26,984 nucleotides of DNA from DASVDK01 sp036562265 [NCBI: Thermodesulfobacteriota bacterium] (lineage in GTDB: Bacteria > DASVDK01). Positions 6,601 to 14,119 of this stretch are shown piece after piece. Within the stretch, counting starts at the first letter, position 1. Every line of letters begins with the position of its first letter. A model generated the notes under the pieces. It ran no database searches. It saw nothing but the letters and a program-made list of their open reading frames with translations, and was not told where the DNA came from. The DNA is taken from positions 1-26,984 of the forward strand of contig DATCKS010000024.1 in the NCBI GenBank assembly GCA_036562265.1, written 5' to 3'. The translations under genes and the position numbers were made by a program.

Positions 6601-8721
6601 TCACGATCTCCCGAAGCGTTCGATGAGTTCCGGCAGCGCCGCCGGGTCGGTGACCGGCGGCGCGCACTGCACACCGGCGCAGACGAAGGCCGTCGGCCCG
6701 GTTGCGGTCGCCACCATGCCCTGCACGGCCGCGGGGAGCCGGCCGATCTCGCCGGCGCCGCCCCCCGGGTGTACCACGGTCACCACCGTGCCGGGCCGGG
6801 TGGCGCCGAGCGCCGCGAGGTGGAGTTGCTCGGTCGCCGCGCCGCGGGGCCCGACGATCACCACGTGCGCCGGCTCGTCGAGCCATTCGTCGACGGCCAG
6901 GACGTAGGTGGCCGCCATGAGGCCGTGGCTGCGCGCCGACCCGGCGAAGGCGGCGAGCGTCCGCTCGGCCTTCTCCCGGTAGCCGGGCGCGCTCGTGTGG
7001 TGCCCGAGCCTGACCAGGACGCGGGCGAGCACGGCGTTGGCCGCGGCGCTCGGCGCGTCGTCGTACGGCTTGGCGGCGAGCCCGGCGACCCCGGGTCTCG
7101 GCGACGCCGCGGCCGAGGGGCCCGCGTCGCGCGCCACGTCGTAGCACCCGCCGCCGGCCTCGTCCCAGTACCTGGCCAGGACGTGGCCGACGAGCGCCTC
7201 GGCGGCCGCGAGGAATCGCGCCTCGCCGGTGGTCTCGTACGCCCGCACCGCCGCCCAGGCAACCTGCACCTGGTCGTCGAGGAATCCCGCGTGCAGGCCC
7301 CCCTCGGGCGTCAGCAGATGGTAGAGGCCGCCGTCCGGCGCGCGGCCCTCGGTGAGGAGGCGGTCGAGCGTCCTCACGGCGAAGTCGCGGCAGTCGCGGA
7401 GGCCGAGGTGCGCCCAGGCGTCGAGGTAGGCGGCGACCATCATGCCGTTCCAGGAGACGATGATCGACGTGTCGATGTAGGGCGCCGTGCGGGCCTGCCT
7501 GGCGGCGAAGAGCTTGCGCGTCCCCGCGTCGAGGAGCCGGCGCACCTCCTCCTCGGGTCTTCCGAGGCGGGCCGCGATGTCGGCCGGCTCCATGGCGAGG
7601 AAGAGGACGTTGCGCGACGGGTCGAGGTGCATCTCGCCGCGCGGCTGGATGTCGTAGCGGAGCTGGCAGACGGCGAACTCCTCGGGCGTGAGCGCCGCCT
7701 GCGCCTCCTCGACCGTCCAGGTGAAGTAGTCGCCGTCGTCGTCCATGCCGACGTCGGCGTCCTGGCTCGCGTAGAAGCCGCCGCGGCTCCGGTCGCTCCC
7801 CTCGCGATCGTAGTAGCCGACGATCGACTCGGCCACCTGGCGGAAGAAGGGCTCCCCCGTGAGGTGCGCGGCCTCCGCGTAGACCGACAGGAGCGAGGCG
7901 TTGTCGTAGAGCATCTTCTCGAAGTGCGGCACGATCCACCGCTCGTCGACCGAGTACCGGTGGAAGCCGCCGCCGAGCTGGTCGTAGACGCCGCCGCGCG
8001 CCATCTTCTCGAGCGTCGACGTGACGACGGTCCGCATCCAGGGCTCCCCGGTGAGCGCGAAGCGGCGCAGGTAGAGCGCGAGGGCGCCGGGGTGGAAGAA
8101 CTTGGGCGCGCGGCCGAACCCGCCGTAGGCCACGTCGTAGAGGTAGCGGATGTCGTCGACCACGCCGCTCACGAGGTCCGCCGAGAGCGTGCCCGGCTGC
8201 TCGGCGCTGCGGAGATGCTCGTCGATGGCGCGGAAGACCTCGTCGGCCTGCGCCTCGGCGCGGGCGCGCTGGGTGCGGTAGAAGTCCGCCACCGCCTTGA
8301 GGACGGTGCGGAACCCGGGGCGGCCGTACCGGTCGGTGGGCGGAAAGTAGGTGCCCCCGTAGAACACCTTGCCGTCGGGGGTGAGGAACGCCGTGAGCGG
8401 CCACCCGCCTTGCTGCGCGATCGCCTGGACGGCCACCTGGTAGCGGCTGTCGATGTCGGGGCGCTCGTCGCGGTCGACCTTGATGGCGACGAAGTGCTCG
8501 TTGATGAGGCGGGCGGTCTCGGGGTCGTCGTACGACTCGCGGTCGATGACGTGGCACCAGTGGCACCAGACGGCGCCGATGTCGAGGAGGACCGGGCGGT
8601 CCTCGGCCTTCGCCCGGGCGAAGGCTTCCTCGCCCCACGGGTACCAGTCGACCGGCTGGTGGGCGGCCGACCTGAGGTAGGGGCTCGTCTGCGTCGCGAG
8701 GCGGTTCGTCGTCTGGGACAT
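6601..8721 (-). CDS. YyaL/SSP411-type thioredoxin-domain protein (DUF255)
   Basis: This 706-residue protein matches the full length of the DUF255/spermatogenesis-associated protein 20 family. The N-terminal thioredoxin-like domain (about 1-165) opens with TSPYLRSAAHQPVDWYPWG and carries the redox motif C53-H-W-C56, then the family stretches VDRDERPDID and GGWPLTAFLTPDGKVFYGG. The rest is an alpha/alpha-barrel like those of sugar-modifying enzymes, with YDQLGGGFHRYSVDERW and PHFEKMLYDNASLL as landmarks. The reaction is not established in bacteria. The ATG has GGCGAGGAG upstream. It is first in a two-gene minus-strand operon and diverges from an SDR gene across a 70-base spacer. Confidence 0.93.
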   Translation of the reverse strand: MSQTTNRLATQTSPYLRSAAHQPVDWYPWGEEAFARAKAEDRPVLLDIGAVWCHWCHVIDRESYDDPETARLINEHFVAIKVDRDERPDIDSRYQVAVQAIAQQGGWPLTAFLTPDGKVFYGGTYFPPTDRYGRPGFRTVLKAVADFYRTQRARAEAQADEVFRAIDEHLRSAEQPGTLSADLVSGVVDDIRYLYDVAYGGFGRAPKFFHPGALALYLRRFALTGEPWMRTVVTSTLEKMARGGVYDQLGGGFHRYSVDERWIVPHFEKMLYDNASLLSVYAEAAHLTGEPFFRQVAESIVGYYDREGSDRSRGGFYASQDADVGMDDDGDYFTWTVEEAQAALTPEEFAVCQLRYDIQPRGEMHLDPSRNVLFLAMEPADIAARLGRPEEEVRRLLDAGTRKLFAARQARTAPYIDTSIIVSWNGMMVAAYLDAWAHLGLRDCRDFAVRTLDRLLTEGRAPDGGLYHLLTPEGGLHAGFLDDQVQVAWAAVRAYETTGEARFLAAAEALVGHVLARYWDEAGGGCYDVARDAGPSAAASPRPGVAGLAAKPYDDAPSAAANAVLARVLVRLGHHTSAPGYREKAERTLAAFAGSARSHGLMAATYVLAVDEWLDEPAHVVIVGPRGAATEQLHLAALGATRPGTVVTVVHPGGGAGEIGRLPAAVQGMVATATGPTAFVCAGVQCAPPVTDPAALPELIERFGRS

Positions 8722-8746
8722 GGGGGGCTCCTCGCCAAAGCGTGCA

Positions 8747-8767
8747 TGCTAGCACGCGTGTTAGGAT
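8747..8767. promoter_or_regulatory. Overlapping divergent -10 boxes with imperfect palindrome
   Basis: On the minus strand TAGCAT (8752-8747) with TG one base upstream makes an extended -10 for the thioredoxin-domain gene. On the plus strand TAGGAT (8762-8767) could serve the SDR gene. Between and over them lies CTAGCACGCGTGTTAG (8749-8764), a 16-bp palindrome with one mismatched pair. No clear -35 is seen on either side. The layout suggests shared control of the two genes. Confidence 0.4.
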
Positions 8768-8791
8768 GGCCCGCGATCGGGAGGGGGACGG

Positions 8792-9583
8792 ATGGACCTC
8801 GGACTCAAGGGCAAGGTGGCCGTGGTGGCCGGCGCGTCGAAGGGGATGGGGCGGGCGATCGCTCGGGGGCTCGCCGCCGAAGGGGCGGCGGTCGCCCTCC
8901 TCGCGCGCGACCGGGCCACGCTCGAGCGTGCCGCCTCGGACATCGCTGAGGCCACCGGGTCGAGCACGCTCGCCGTGCCGACCGACGTGACGCGGCGCGA
9001 TCAGATCGAGCGCGCCATCGCTGCCACGGTCGAGCGCTTCGGTCGCCTCGACATCCTCGTCACCAACGGCGGCGGACCGCCCCCCGGCACGTTCGAGACC
9101 GCGACGGACGAGCAGTGGCAGGCCGCCTTCGAGCTGAACCTGCTCTCGACGGTCCGGATGATCCGCGCGGCGCTGCCGCACCTCGCGCGCTCCGGCGCGG
9201 GCCGGATCGTCAACGTGCAGTCCACCTCCATCAAGCAGCCGATCCCCGGCCTCATGCTCTCGAACGGAATCCGCCCCGGCGTACAGGGGCTCGCGCGCAC
9301 GCTCGCCGAGGAGATCGCCCGCAAGGGCATCACGATCAACACCGTCTGCCCGGGGCGCATCAAGACCGACCGCTTCGAGTCGCTCCTCGCGAACCGGATG
9401 AAGGCCTGGGGCGTCTCGCGCGAGGAGGCGCTGCGGCGGGAAGAGGAGACGATCCCGATGGGCTACGCCGGCGAGCCCGAGGACGTCGCGCACGTGGTCG
9501 TCTTCCTCTGCTCGGAGAAGGCGCGCTACGTGACCGGCCAGTCCATCGCCGTGGACGGCGGCATCACCCGGGGCTCCTATTGA
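8792..9583 (+). CDS. SDR-family protein, atypical (no YxxxK)
   Basis: The 263-residue chain has the short-chain dehydrogenase/reductase fold. The dinucleotide motif GASKGMG is at 14-20, NGGG replaces the usual NNAG, IVNVQS carries the usual serine at about 144, and the C-terminus has the FabG-like VTGQSIAVDGG. However, the place where the catalytic YxxxK should be (157-161) reads S-N-G-I-R, so both tyrosine and lysine are missing. A subgroup of 3-oxoacyl-ACP-reductase-like SDRs is known to lack a full match to the catalytic tetrad, and this fits it. It may use other residues or have a binding role. The start is supported by GGGAGGGGG just upstream. Substrate unknown; do not read it as FabG. 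Confidence 0.88.
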   Translation: MDLGLKGKVAVVAGASKGMGRAIARGLAAEGAAVALLARDRATLERAASDIAEATGSSTLAVPTDVTRRDQIERAIAATVERFGRLDILVTNGGGPPPGTFETATDEQWQAAFELNLLSTVRMIRAALPHLARSGAGRIVNVQSTSIKQPIPGLMLSNGIRPGVQGLARTLAEEIARKGITINTVCPGRIKTDRFESLLANRMKAWGVSREEALRREEETIPMGYAGEPEDVAHVVVFLCSEKARYVTGQSIAVDGGITRGSY

Positions 9584-9689
9584 TCCCCCGGCCGCGCGCC
9601 GTCCGCCCCGCCGCGGCCGACCCGCGGCTCCGCTCCCCAGGGGCGACGCCCCGGACGCCGGCCACCGGAGCGCGGCCGGGGTTCGCGAG

Positions 9690-10298
9690 GTGACCAGGCT
9701 CATGCTCGTGCGGCACGGTCAGGTGCCGGGCCCGGCGGGGGCGTTCCCGGCGGCCGGTGCGCGGCTTGCGGCCGAGGGGCGGGCGGCGGTGTCGGCCCTC
9801 GCGGCCGCGCTGGCCGCGGCCGACGTGCGCCCGGCCGCGCTCTGGACGAGCGACCTGCCGCGCGCCGTCGAGACCGCCGAGATCCTCGGGGCCGCCCTCG
9901 GCGCGCGGCCGCGGCTCGAGCCGCGGCTGCGCGAGGCCAACCCGGGCGCCTGGAGCGGGCGGACGTCGGCCGACCTGGCCGCCGAGCGACCGGCGGAGGT
10001 GGAAGCCTGGCTCGCGAACCTGGCCGGCTACGCGCCGCCCGGAGGGGAGTCGCTGGCCGAGGCGGCCGCGCGCGTGCGCGAGGCGGTCGCCGCGCTCCTC
10101 GAGGCGCCGGTGGGGGAGGGGCCCCGCCTGGTCGTGACGCACTCCTGGGCCGTGCGGGTCCTCCTCGCCGACGCGCTCGGCCTGCCGCTCCCTCGCGCGC
10201 TCGCGATCCGCATCGAGCCGGCGTCGCTCACCCTGCTCGACCGCTACGACGACGGCGTCTGGGCCGTCGGTCCCGTCGGCTGGCGGCCGTGTCTGTGA
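9690..10298 (+). CDS. cobC: Histidine phosphatase, probable alpha-ribazole phosphatase
   Basis: The 202-residue protein belongs to the phosphoglycerate-mutase-like histidine phosphatases. LVRHGQ near the start holds the phosphorylated H9, TSDLPRAVETA carries the second arginine, and THSWAVRV holds the second histidine (H151). The fold alone does not give the substrate. The gene overlaps cobS, so removal of the phosphate from alpha-ribazole phosphate, or from adenosylcobalamin phosphate, in cobalamin lower-loop assembly is the best reading. The GTG at 9690 follows a GCGAGG site. The 106 bases upstream hold a GGGGC-GAC-GCCCC stem (9640-9652) and no cobalamin riboswitch that I can recognise. Confidence 0.8.
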   Translation: MTRLMLVRHGQVPGPAGAFPAAGARLAAEGRAAVSALAAALAAADVRPAALWTSDLPRAVETAEILGAALGARPRLEPRLREANPGAWSGRTSADLAAERPAEVEAWLANLAGYAPPGGESLAEAAARVREAVAALLEAPVGEGPRLVVTHSWAVRVLLADALGLPLPRALAIRIEPASLTLLDRYDDGVWAVGPVGWRPCL

Positions 10299-11065
10299 GT
10301 GAGCTTCCCGATCCCTTGCCCGCCTGGCGGCGTCCCCTGGTGGCGCTGCACGTTCTCACGCGCTTCCCGTACCCGCGCGACCTGCGTCCGTCCGCCGTCG
10401 ACCTCGGCCGCTCGATGGCCTGGTTCCCGGCGGTCGGAGCCCTCCTCGGCGCCGGCCTCGCGGCGGCGCACGCGCTGCTCGCCCCCTTTCTGCCGCCGCT
10501 CGCCCTCGCGCCGCTGCTCCTCGCCGGCCTGGCGTTCGCGACCAACGCCTTCCACCTCGACGGCGTCGCCGATGCGGCCGACGGTCTGGGCGGCGGGTTC
10601 ACGCGGGAGGACGCGCTTCGCATCATGCGGGACAGCCGCATCGGCGCGTTCGGGGCGATCGCCGTGACGCTGCTCCTCCTCGTCCAGGCGGGGGCGATCG
10701 CCGCGCTGCCGCCCGAGCGCGCCCTGGGCGCCCTCGTCGCCGGACCGGCCGTGGGCCGGCTCGCGGCCGTGGGGCTGGCGCACGCGCTCCCCTACGCGCG
10801 CGACGGCGGCGGCCTCGGGTCCCCGTTCGCGGCGCACGCCAGGCGGCGCGACCTCGTGCCGGCCGTGGGGGTCGGCGTGGGAACGGCGCTCCTCGCGATG
10901 GGGCCGGCGCGCGGGGCGGCGGCGCTCGCCGCCGCAGGGCTCGTGGCGGTCGTCGTGGGGCGCGTTGCGCGGCGGCGCCTCGGCGGCGTCACCGGCGACC
11001 TGCTCGGCTGCGCGACCGAGTGGGCGACCGCGGCCGTCTGGCTGCTCGCCGCCGCGCGAGGGTAG
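10289..11065 (+). CDS. cobS: Adenosylcobinamide-GDP ribazoletransferase (cobalamin synthase)
   Basis: This 258-residue membrane enzyme joins adenosylcobinamide-GDP to alpha-ribazole (or its phosphate) to make adenosylcobalamin (phosphate). The family motifs are complete: FHLDGVADAADGL at 88-100, IMRDSRIGAFG at 112-122 and, near the end, RRLGGVTGDLLGCATE. The aspartates of these motifs bind metal and substrate. Several hydrophobic helices lie between them. GTG 10289 gives a 10-base overlap with cobC. A second GTG at 10295 gives the classic GTGA stop/start overlap and is an equally good start. Other genes of the nucleotide-loop pathway (cobU, cobT) are not in the window. Confidence 0.93.
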   Translation: MSVSELPDPLPAWRRPLVALHVLTRFPYPRDLRPSAVDLGRSMAWFPAVGALLGAGLAAAHALLAPFLPPLALAPLLLAGLAFATNAFHLDGVADAADGLGGGFTREDALRIMRDSRIGAFGAIAVTLLLLVQAGAIAALPPERALGALVAGPAVGRLAAVGLAHALPYARDGGGLGSPFAAHARRRDLVPAVGVGVGTALLAMGPARGAAALAAAGLVAVVVGRVARRRLGGVTGDLLGCATEWATAAVWLLAAARG

Positions 11066-11074
11066 GAGGGGACG

Positions 11075-11686
11075 ATGCTCCGTCGCTTGACAGCCGCGCT
11101 CGCGCCCGGTAGCGTCCGCAGCCCCATGTCCGGGTCGACCTGCCAGCGCTGCCACCAGAGCCTCGGGCCCGAACTGCCCGCGTGGCGCGACGATCGCGGC
11201 GAGCCGCTCTGCGTGCCGTGCGCCATGGGGCTCGGCTTGCCCGACCGTTCCGCGGGCGCCGACGCTCCCGCGTCGCCGCGCTTCTCGCTGCCGCCCGCGG
11301 TGGCGAGCGCGATCAGCGCCGAGATCGACCTCGGCACCGGCCGCACCTGGCCGGTCACCATCGCGGAGTTCAGCGTGGAGGGGATGCGGCTCGACACGCC
11401 CGTTCCCTTCGCCGTCGGGACGCCGGCCGTGGTGGTGCTGCGCGACCGGGCGGATCAGGTCGCGCCTGCCGTCTTCGCCGTGGAGGTGCGCTGGGTGCGG
11501 CCGTCACCGGCGGGCCGAAGCCAGGTCGGCGTGCGCGTCATCGCCGCCGTCGACGGTCACCACGCGGCGTTCCTCTCGACGCTCCTCGAGCGGACGGCGA
11601 CCCAGACGACGGCGACCCAGACGACGGCGACCGAGACGAAACGGCGCGCAGGCAGGAAACGGTCCCCGGCGCGGGATCGCACGTGA
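11075..11686 (+). CDS. Zinc-ribbon plus PilZ-like domain protein
   Basis: The 203-residue product has an N-terminal zinc ribbon made of CQRC and CVPC (about residues 23-50), a short linker, and a beta-rich domain (about 70-170) that resembles PilZ: the segment EFSVEGMRLDTPVPFAVGT corresponds to the NxSxxGxxl core and RSQVGVRVI to a late strand. The first PilZ signature, RxxxR, is not evident, so cyclic di-GMP binding is doubtful. The tail carries three copies of TATQT/E followed by a basic end. The start at 11075 has GGAGGGG nine bases upstream and follows cobS by nine bases, so it is probably co-transcribed with the cobalamin genes, although its role there is not obvious. An internal ATG at 11126 is the alternative start. 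Confidence 0.7.
   Translation: MLRRLTAALAPGSVRSPMSGSTCQRCHQSLGPELPAWRDDRGEPLCVPCAMGLGLPDRSAGADAPASPRFSLPPAVASAISAEIDLGTGRTWPVTIAEFSVEGMRLDTPVPFAVGTPAVVVLRDRADQVAPAVFAVEVRWVRPSPAGRSQVGVRVIAAVDGHHAAFLSTLLERTATQTTATQTTATETKRRAGRKRSPARDRT
11594..11638 (+). repeat. Three tandem 15-bp repeats inside the PilZ-like gene
   Basis: ACGGCGACCCAGACG occurs twice in a row at 11594-11623, and a third copy with one change follows to 11638. The unit is in frame and encodes TATQT, TATQT, TATET. Copy number could change by slippage without breaking the frame. Confidence 0.75.
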
Positions 11687-11773
11687 CGCTGCGGGCGATC
11701 CGGGAGGCGGAGCGCCGGTCTGCGGGACACGCCAAGCGCCCGAAATCGCGCGGGAAACGGCACCGAGGCTTCG

Positions 11774-11801
11774 TTGCGACCCCCGGCGGTTGCGGTAGGA
11801 T
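11774..11801 (+). promoter_or_regulatory. Promoter of the methyltransferase gene
   Basis: TTGCGA at 11774-11779 and TAGGAT at 11796-11801 are separated by 16 bases. Only five bases lie between the -10 and the ATG, so the transcript would begin at the start codon. The rest of the 120-base spacer after the PilZ-like gene shows nothing I can identify. Confidence 0.5.
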
Positions 11802-11806
11802 GACGC

Positions 11807-12562
11807 ATGGTGCCGGCCTGGGTCTACGAGCAGGCGGAGTGTCGTGTCACGAGCCGTCCGGGGGCGGGCGGCGCGCCGGCCGCGGACGATCACGACGCGC
11901 TCTCGCGCCTGCTCCTGCGGGCCATGGCGGGAATCCCCCTGCAGGGCGCCCTGGCGCTCGACGTGGGCACGGGGCGCGGCCGTCTCGCCTTCGTCCTGGC
12001 GGCGCGGGCGGGGCGCGTGGTCGGCGCCGACCGGGACGCGGCGGCGCTGGCCGCGGCGAGGGCCGAGGCGGCGGCCCGGGGCCTCGACCACGTCACGTTC
12101 GTCGAGGCCGACGTGGAGGCCGAGGCGACCGACTACCGCGTCCTCGCGGGCGGCGCGCCCGACGTCGTGGCGGCGCACCTCTGCCTCTCGGACGTGATCC
12201 TCGTGAAGGCGGCGAGGGCGCTCGCGCCGGGAGGCCTGGTGGCGGTGGCCGGTTTCCACGCCGACCAGTGGCGGGAGACCGGCGTTCGCTCGCGATTCGC
12301 CTACGACGAGCGGGGACTCGAGGCGGCCCTCGAGGCGGCCGGTCTCGAGGCGCGGTTCCTCGGCGTCGAGCGCACGGTGCTCGACTTCGGCGACGACCCG
12401 ATGGCGCCGCGCGACTACCTCGCCGCCACCGGTCTGGCCGAACGCTTCGCGGCGAGCGGCCGGCTCGAGGGCTTCGAGGCGTACCTGGCCTCCGGAGGCC
12501 GGCGCCTGACGACGCAGGCCCGCGTGGTGGCCGTTGCCGCCCCGCGGGCACGGAACCGGTAG
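11807..12562 (+). CDS. SAM-dependent class I methyltransferase
   Basis: The 251-residue chain has the Rossmann methyltransferase pattern: motif I ALDVGTGRGRLAFVLA at about 49-64, an acidic residue ending the next strand (VVGADRD), then DHVTFVEADVE, a DVVAAHLCLSD strand and the post-motif ALAPGGLVAVAGF. These bind S-adenosylmethionine. The acceptor cannot be told from the sequence. It has its own promoter and probably a leaderless start. It is followed after 33 bases by fmdB, so it may be the first gene of that operon. Confidence 0.85.
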   Translation: MVPAWVYEQAECRVTSRPGAGGAPAADDHDALSRLLLRAMAGIPLQGALALDVGTGRGRLAFVLAARAGRVVGADRDAAALAAARAEAAARGLDHVTFVEADVEAEATDYRVLAGGAPDVVAAHLCLSDVILVKAARALAPGGLVAVAGFHADQWRETGVRSRFAYDERGLEAALEAAGLEARFLGVERTVLDFGDDPMAPRDYLAATGLAERFAASGRLEGFEAYLASGGRRLTTQARVVAVAAPRARNR

Positions 12563-12595
12563 CGCAACGATCGAGAACGGAGAGGACGACGCGAG

Positions 12596-12874
12596 ATGCC
12601 CATCTTCGAGTACCGCTGTCACCAGTGCGGTCGTCGCTTCGAGACGTTGCTGTCGCGGGCGGAGGCGGAGGCCGCCCAGCCCTGCCCCGCGTGCGGCGCC
12701 GCGGTGGGGGGCAAGGACCGCCCGCAAGACCGCCTGCTCTCGGTGTTCGCCGCCACGGGCGGCGCCGAGCGCGAGTGCGCGGCGCCGCTGCCGATGGCCG
12801 GCGGCTGCGGGCAGGGGGCCTGCTGCGCCACGGGGCCGGGCGGCGGTTTCGGCGGCGGGTGCGCGACCTCGTAG
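12596..12874 (+). CDS. FmdB-family zinc-ribbon protein
   Basis: This 92-residue protein begins with the family signature MPIFEYRCHQCGRRFETL and has a second pair in PCPACG, so four cysteines form a zinc ribbon in the first 40 residues. The tail is unusually rich in glycine and cysteine (GGCGQGACCATG and GGGCATS), which could bind metal. FmdB proteins are small putative regulators first seen near formamidase and amidase genes; their true role is not settled. It precedes the Sec-DsbA gene by 40 bases on the same strand, and the GAGAGGACG stretch upstream can serve as the ribosome site. Confidence 0.85.
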   Translation: MPIFEYRCHQCGRRFETLLSRAEAEAAQPCPACGAAVGGKDRPQDRLLSVFAATGGAERECAAPLPMAGGCGQGACCATGPGGGFGGGCATS

Positions 12875-12914
12875 CCGGCGCCCCGCGCCGGCTCGAGGCG
12901 ACCGGGAGAGCGCG

Positions 12915-13580
12915 ATGAGCCTCGCATCGGCAACGACGCCGGTGACGGTGACCGTCTTCTCCGACTACGTCTGACCCTGGTGCTATGTCGCGGCGGTCCG
13001 CCTGCGACGGATCGAGGCGCGCTTCGGCGACGCCGTGCGGGTCGCCTGGAAGGCGTTCATCCTGCGCGACGAGGACCCGACCGCGGCGTTCAACGACTAC
13101 CGCCGCGCCCACTGGGCCCGCGCCAACGCGTACGAACCCGAGGCGCGCTTCGTCCCCTGGCGCGGCACGGCGCGGTTCCCCACCTGGGGCGTCCCGGCGC
13201 TGCTCGGCTCGAAGGCGGCCGAGCGGCAGGGACGCTTCGACGCCTTCCACATGGCCTGCTTCAAGGCGATGTTCACCGACAGCCGCGACATCTCCGACCC
13301 CGAGGTGCTGGCCGCCGTCGCGCGCGAGGCCGGCCTCGACGCCGCTCGCTTCGCCGCCGACCTGGCCGACCCGGAGTTGCGGCGCGCGGTCCTGGCCGAC
13401 CACAGGGAGGCGGTCGAGCGCTACGGTGTGAGGGCGATCCCGACGGTGGTCATCGGGGAGCGAGTGATCGAGGGAGCGGTGCCCGAGGAGGTCTACGCGC
13501 GGGCCATCGAGGAGACCGCGCGCGGCGGCGCGTCCGTTCCGGACAGGTCCGGGCCGGCCGATCGGCCCGGGGAGGTGTGA
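12915..13580 (+). CDS. DsbA/FrnE-like oxidoreductase, probable selenoprotein (UGA = Sec20)
   Basis: From ATG 12915 the frame reads 19 residues ending FSDYV, meets TGA at 12972-12974, and continues as PWCYVAAVRLRRIEARFG to a TGA at 13578-13580. The FrnE/DsbA family has CPWC at exactly this place, so the TGA replaces the first, attacking cysteine: U20-P-W-C23. The rest is a complete DsbA-like thioredoxin fold: a helical insertion (about 60-140), the cis-proline segment VRAIPTVVIG, and the final helix, for 221 residues in all. A stem-loop at 12987-13008 fits a bacterial SECIS. TGA is a normal stop elsewhere, so global recoding is excluded. A nonsense mutation or sequencing error is the alternative, but the rest of the gene is intact. 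No signal peptide is seen, so the protein is likely cytoplasmic. Naive calling would start it at 13035. Confidence 0.88.
12987..13008 (+). promoter_or_regulatory. Candidate bacterial SECIS element of the DsbA-like gene
   Basis: GTCGC (12987-12991) pairs with GCGAC (13004-13008) and GGC (12992-12994) with GCC (13000-13002), with T13003 bulged, leaving the loop GGTCC (12995-12999). The loop begins 20 bases after the UGA. Bacterial SECIS hairpins lie inside the coding region at about this distance and carry a G in the first loop positions. The loop resembles the GGUC-containing loop of E. coli fdhF. SelB would bind it to deliver Sec-tRNA. Confidence 0.75.
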
Positions 13581-13582
13581 GC

Positions 13583-14116
13583 ATGCGCGTGCTGATCCTG
13601 GTCGAGAAGATCTACGAGGACCTCGAACTCTGGTATCCCAAGCTCAGGCTCGAGGAGGCGGGTCACGAGGCGGTCCTCTGCGGCCCGGAGGCAGGCGTCG
13701 AGTACCCGAGCAAGCACGGGTATCCGGCGAGGAGCGACGTGGCGGCCGCGGACGTGAAGGCGTCCGACTACGACGCGCTCGTCGTGCCCGGCGGCTACTC
13801 GCCCGATCACATGCGCCGCTCGCCGGCCATGGTGGCGCTCGTCAAGGCGTTCGACCGCGAGCGCAAGCCGATCGCCGCCATCTGTCACGGCCCCTGGATG
13901 CTCTGCTCGGCGCGCGTCGTCCAGGGCCGGCGCGTCACGTCGTTCTCGTCCATCAAGGACGACCTCGAGAACGCCGGCGCGCGGTGGGAGGACGCCCCGG
14001 TGGTCGTCGACGGGCACATCATCACGAGTCGGACGCCGAAGGACCTGCCGGTCTTCACCAAGGCGCTCCTCGACGCGCTCGCGAAGGCCCCGGCCCGCGC
14101 CGCGGCGGCAGGGTAG
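13583..14116 (+). CDS. DJ-1/PfpI family protein
   Basis: The 177-residue product is a class I glutamine-amidotransferase-like protein of the DJ-1/PfpI group. The reactive cysteine C101 lies in the nucleophile elbow AAICHGPWML, an acidic residue (about E12) sits near the N-terminus, and YDALVVPGGYSPDHMR matches the conserved central strand and loop. Such proteins act as stress hydrolases, glyoxalase- or deglycase-like enzymes, or intracellular proteases; the exact activity cannot be told. ATG 13583 is preferred because GGGGAGG lies seven bases upstream. A GTG at 13577 overlaps the Sec-DsbA stop but leaves almost no room for the ribosome site. It sits between Sec-DsbA and aspartase in one operon. 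Confidence 0.9.
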   Translation: MRVLILVEKIYEDLELWYPKLRLEEAGHEAVLCGPEAGVEYPSKHGYPARSDVAAADVKASDYDALVVPGGYSPDHMRRSPAMVALVKAFDRERKPIAAICHGPWMLCSARVVQGRRVTSFSSIKDDLENAGARWEDAPVVVDGHIITSRTPKDLPVFTKALLDALAKAPARAAAAG

Positions 14117-14119
14117 GCG

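Noticed and set aside
9584-9689. Cobalamin riboswitch upstream of cobC/cobS
   Set aside because: The 106-base spacer is short and has only a small GC stem; no conserved B12-box-like sequence was seen.
6596-9703. Long minus-strand frame covering the thioredoxin-domain and SDR genes
   Set aside because: The real minus-strand gene (6601-8721) is in a different frame with clear motifs; this frame shows none.
12972-12974. TGA read as a true stop, making the DsbA-like gene a pseudogene
   Set aside because: The remaining 201 codons are intact, the TGA falls exactly on the redox cysteine, a SECIS-like stem follows, and a second gene in the window shows the same arrangement.
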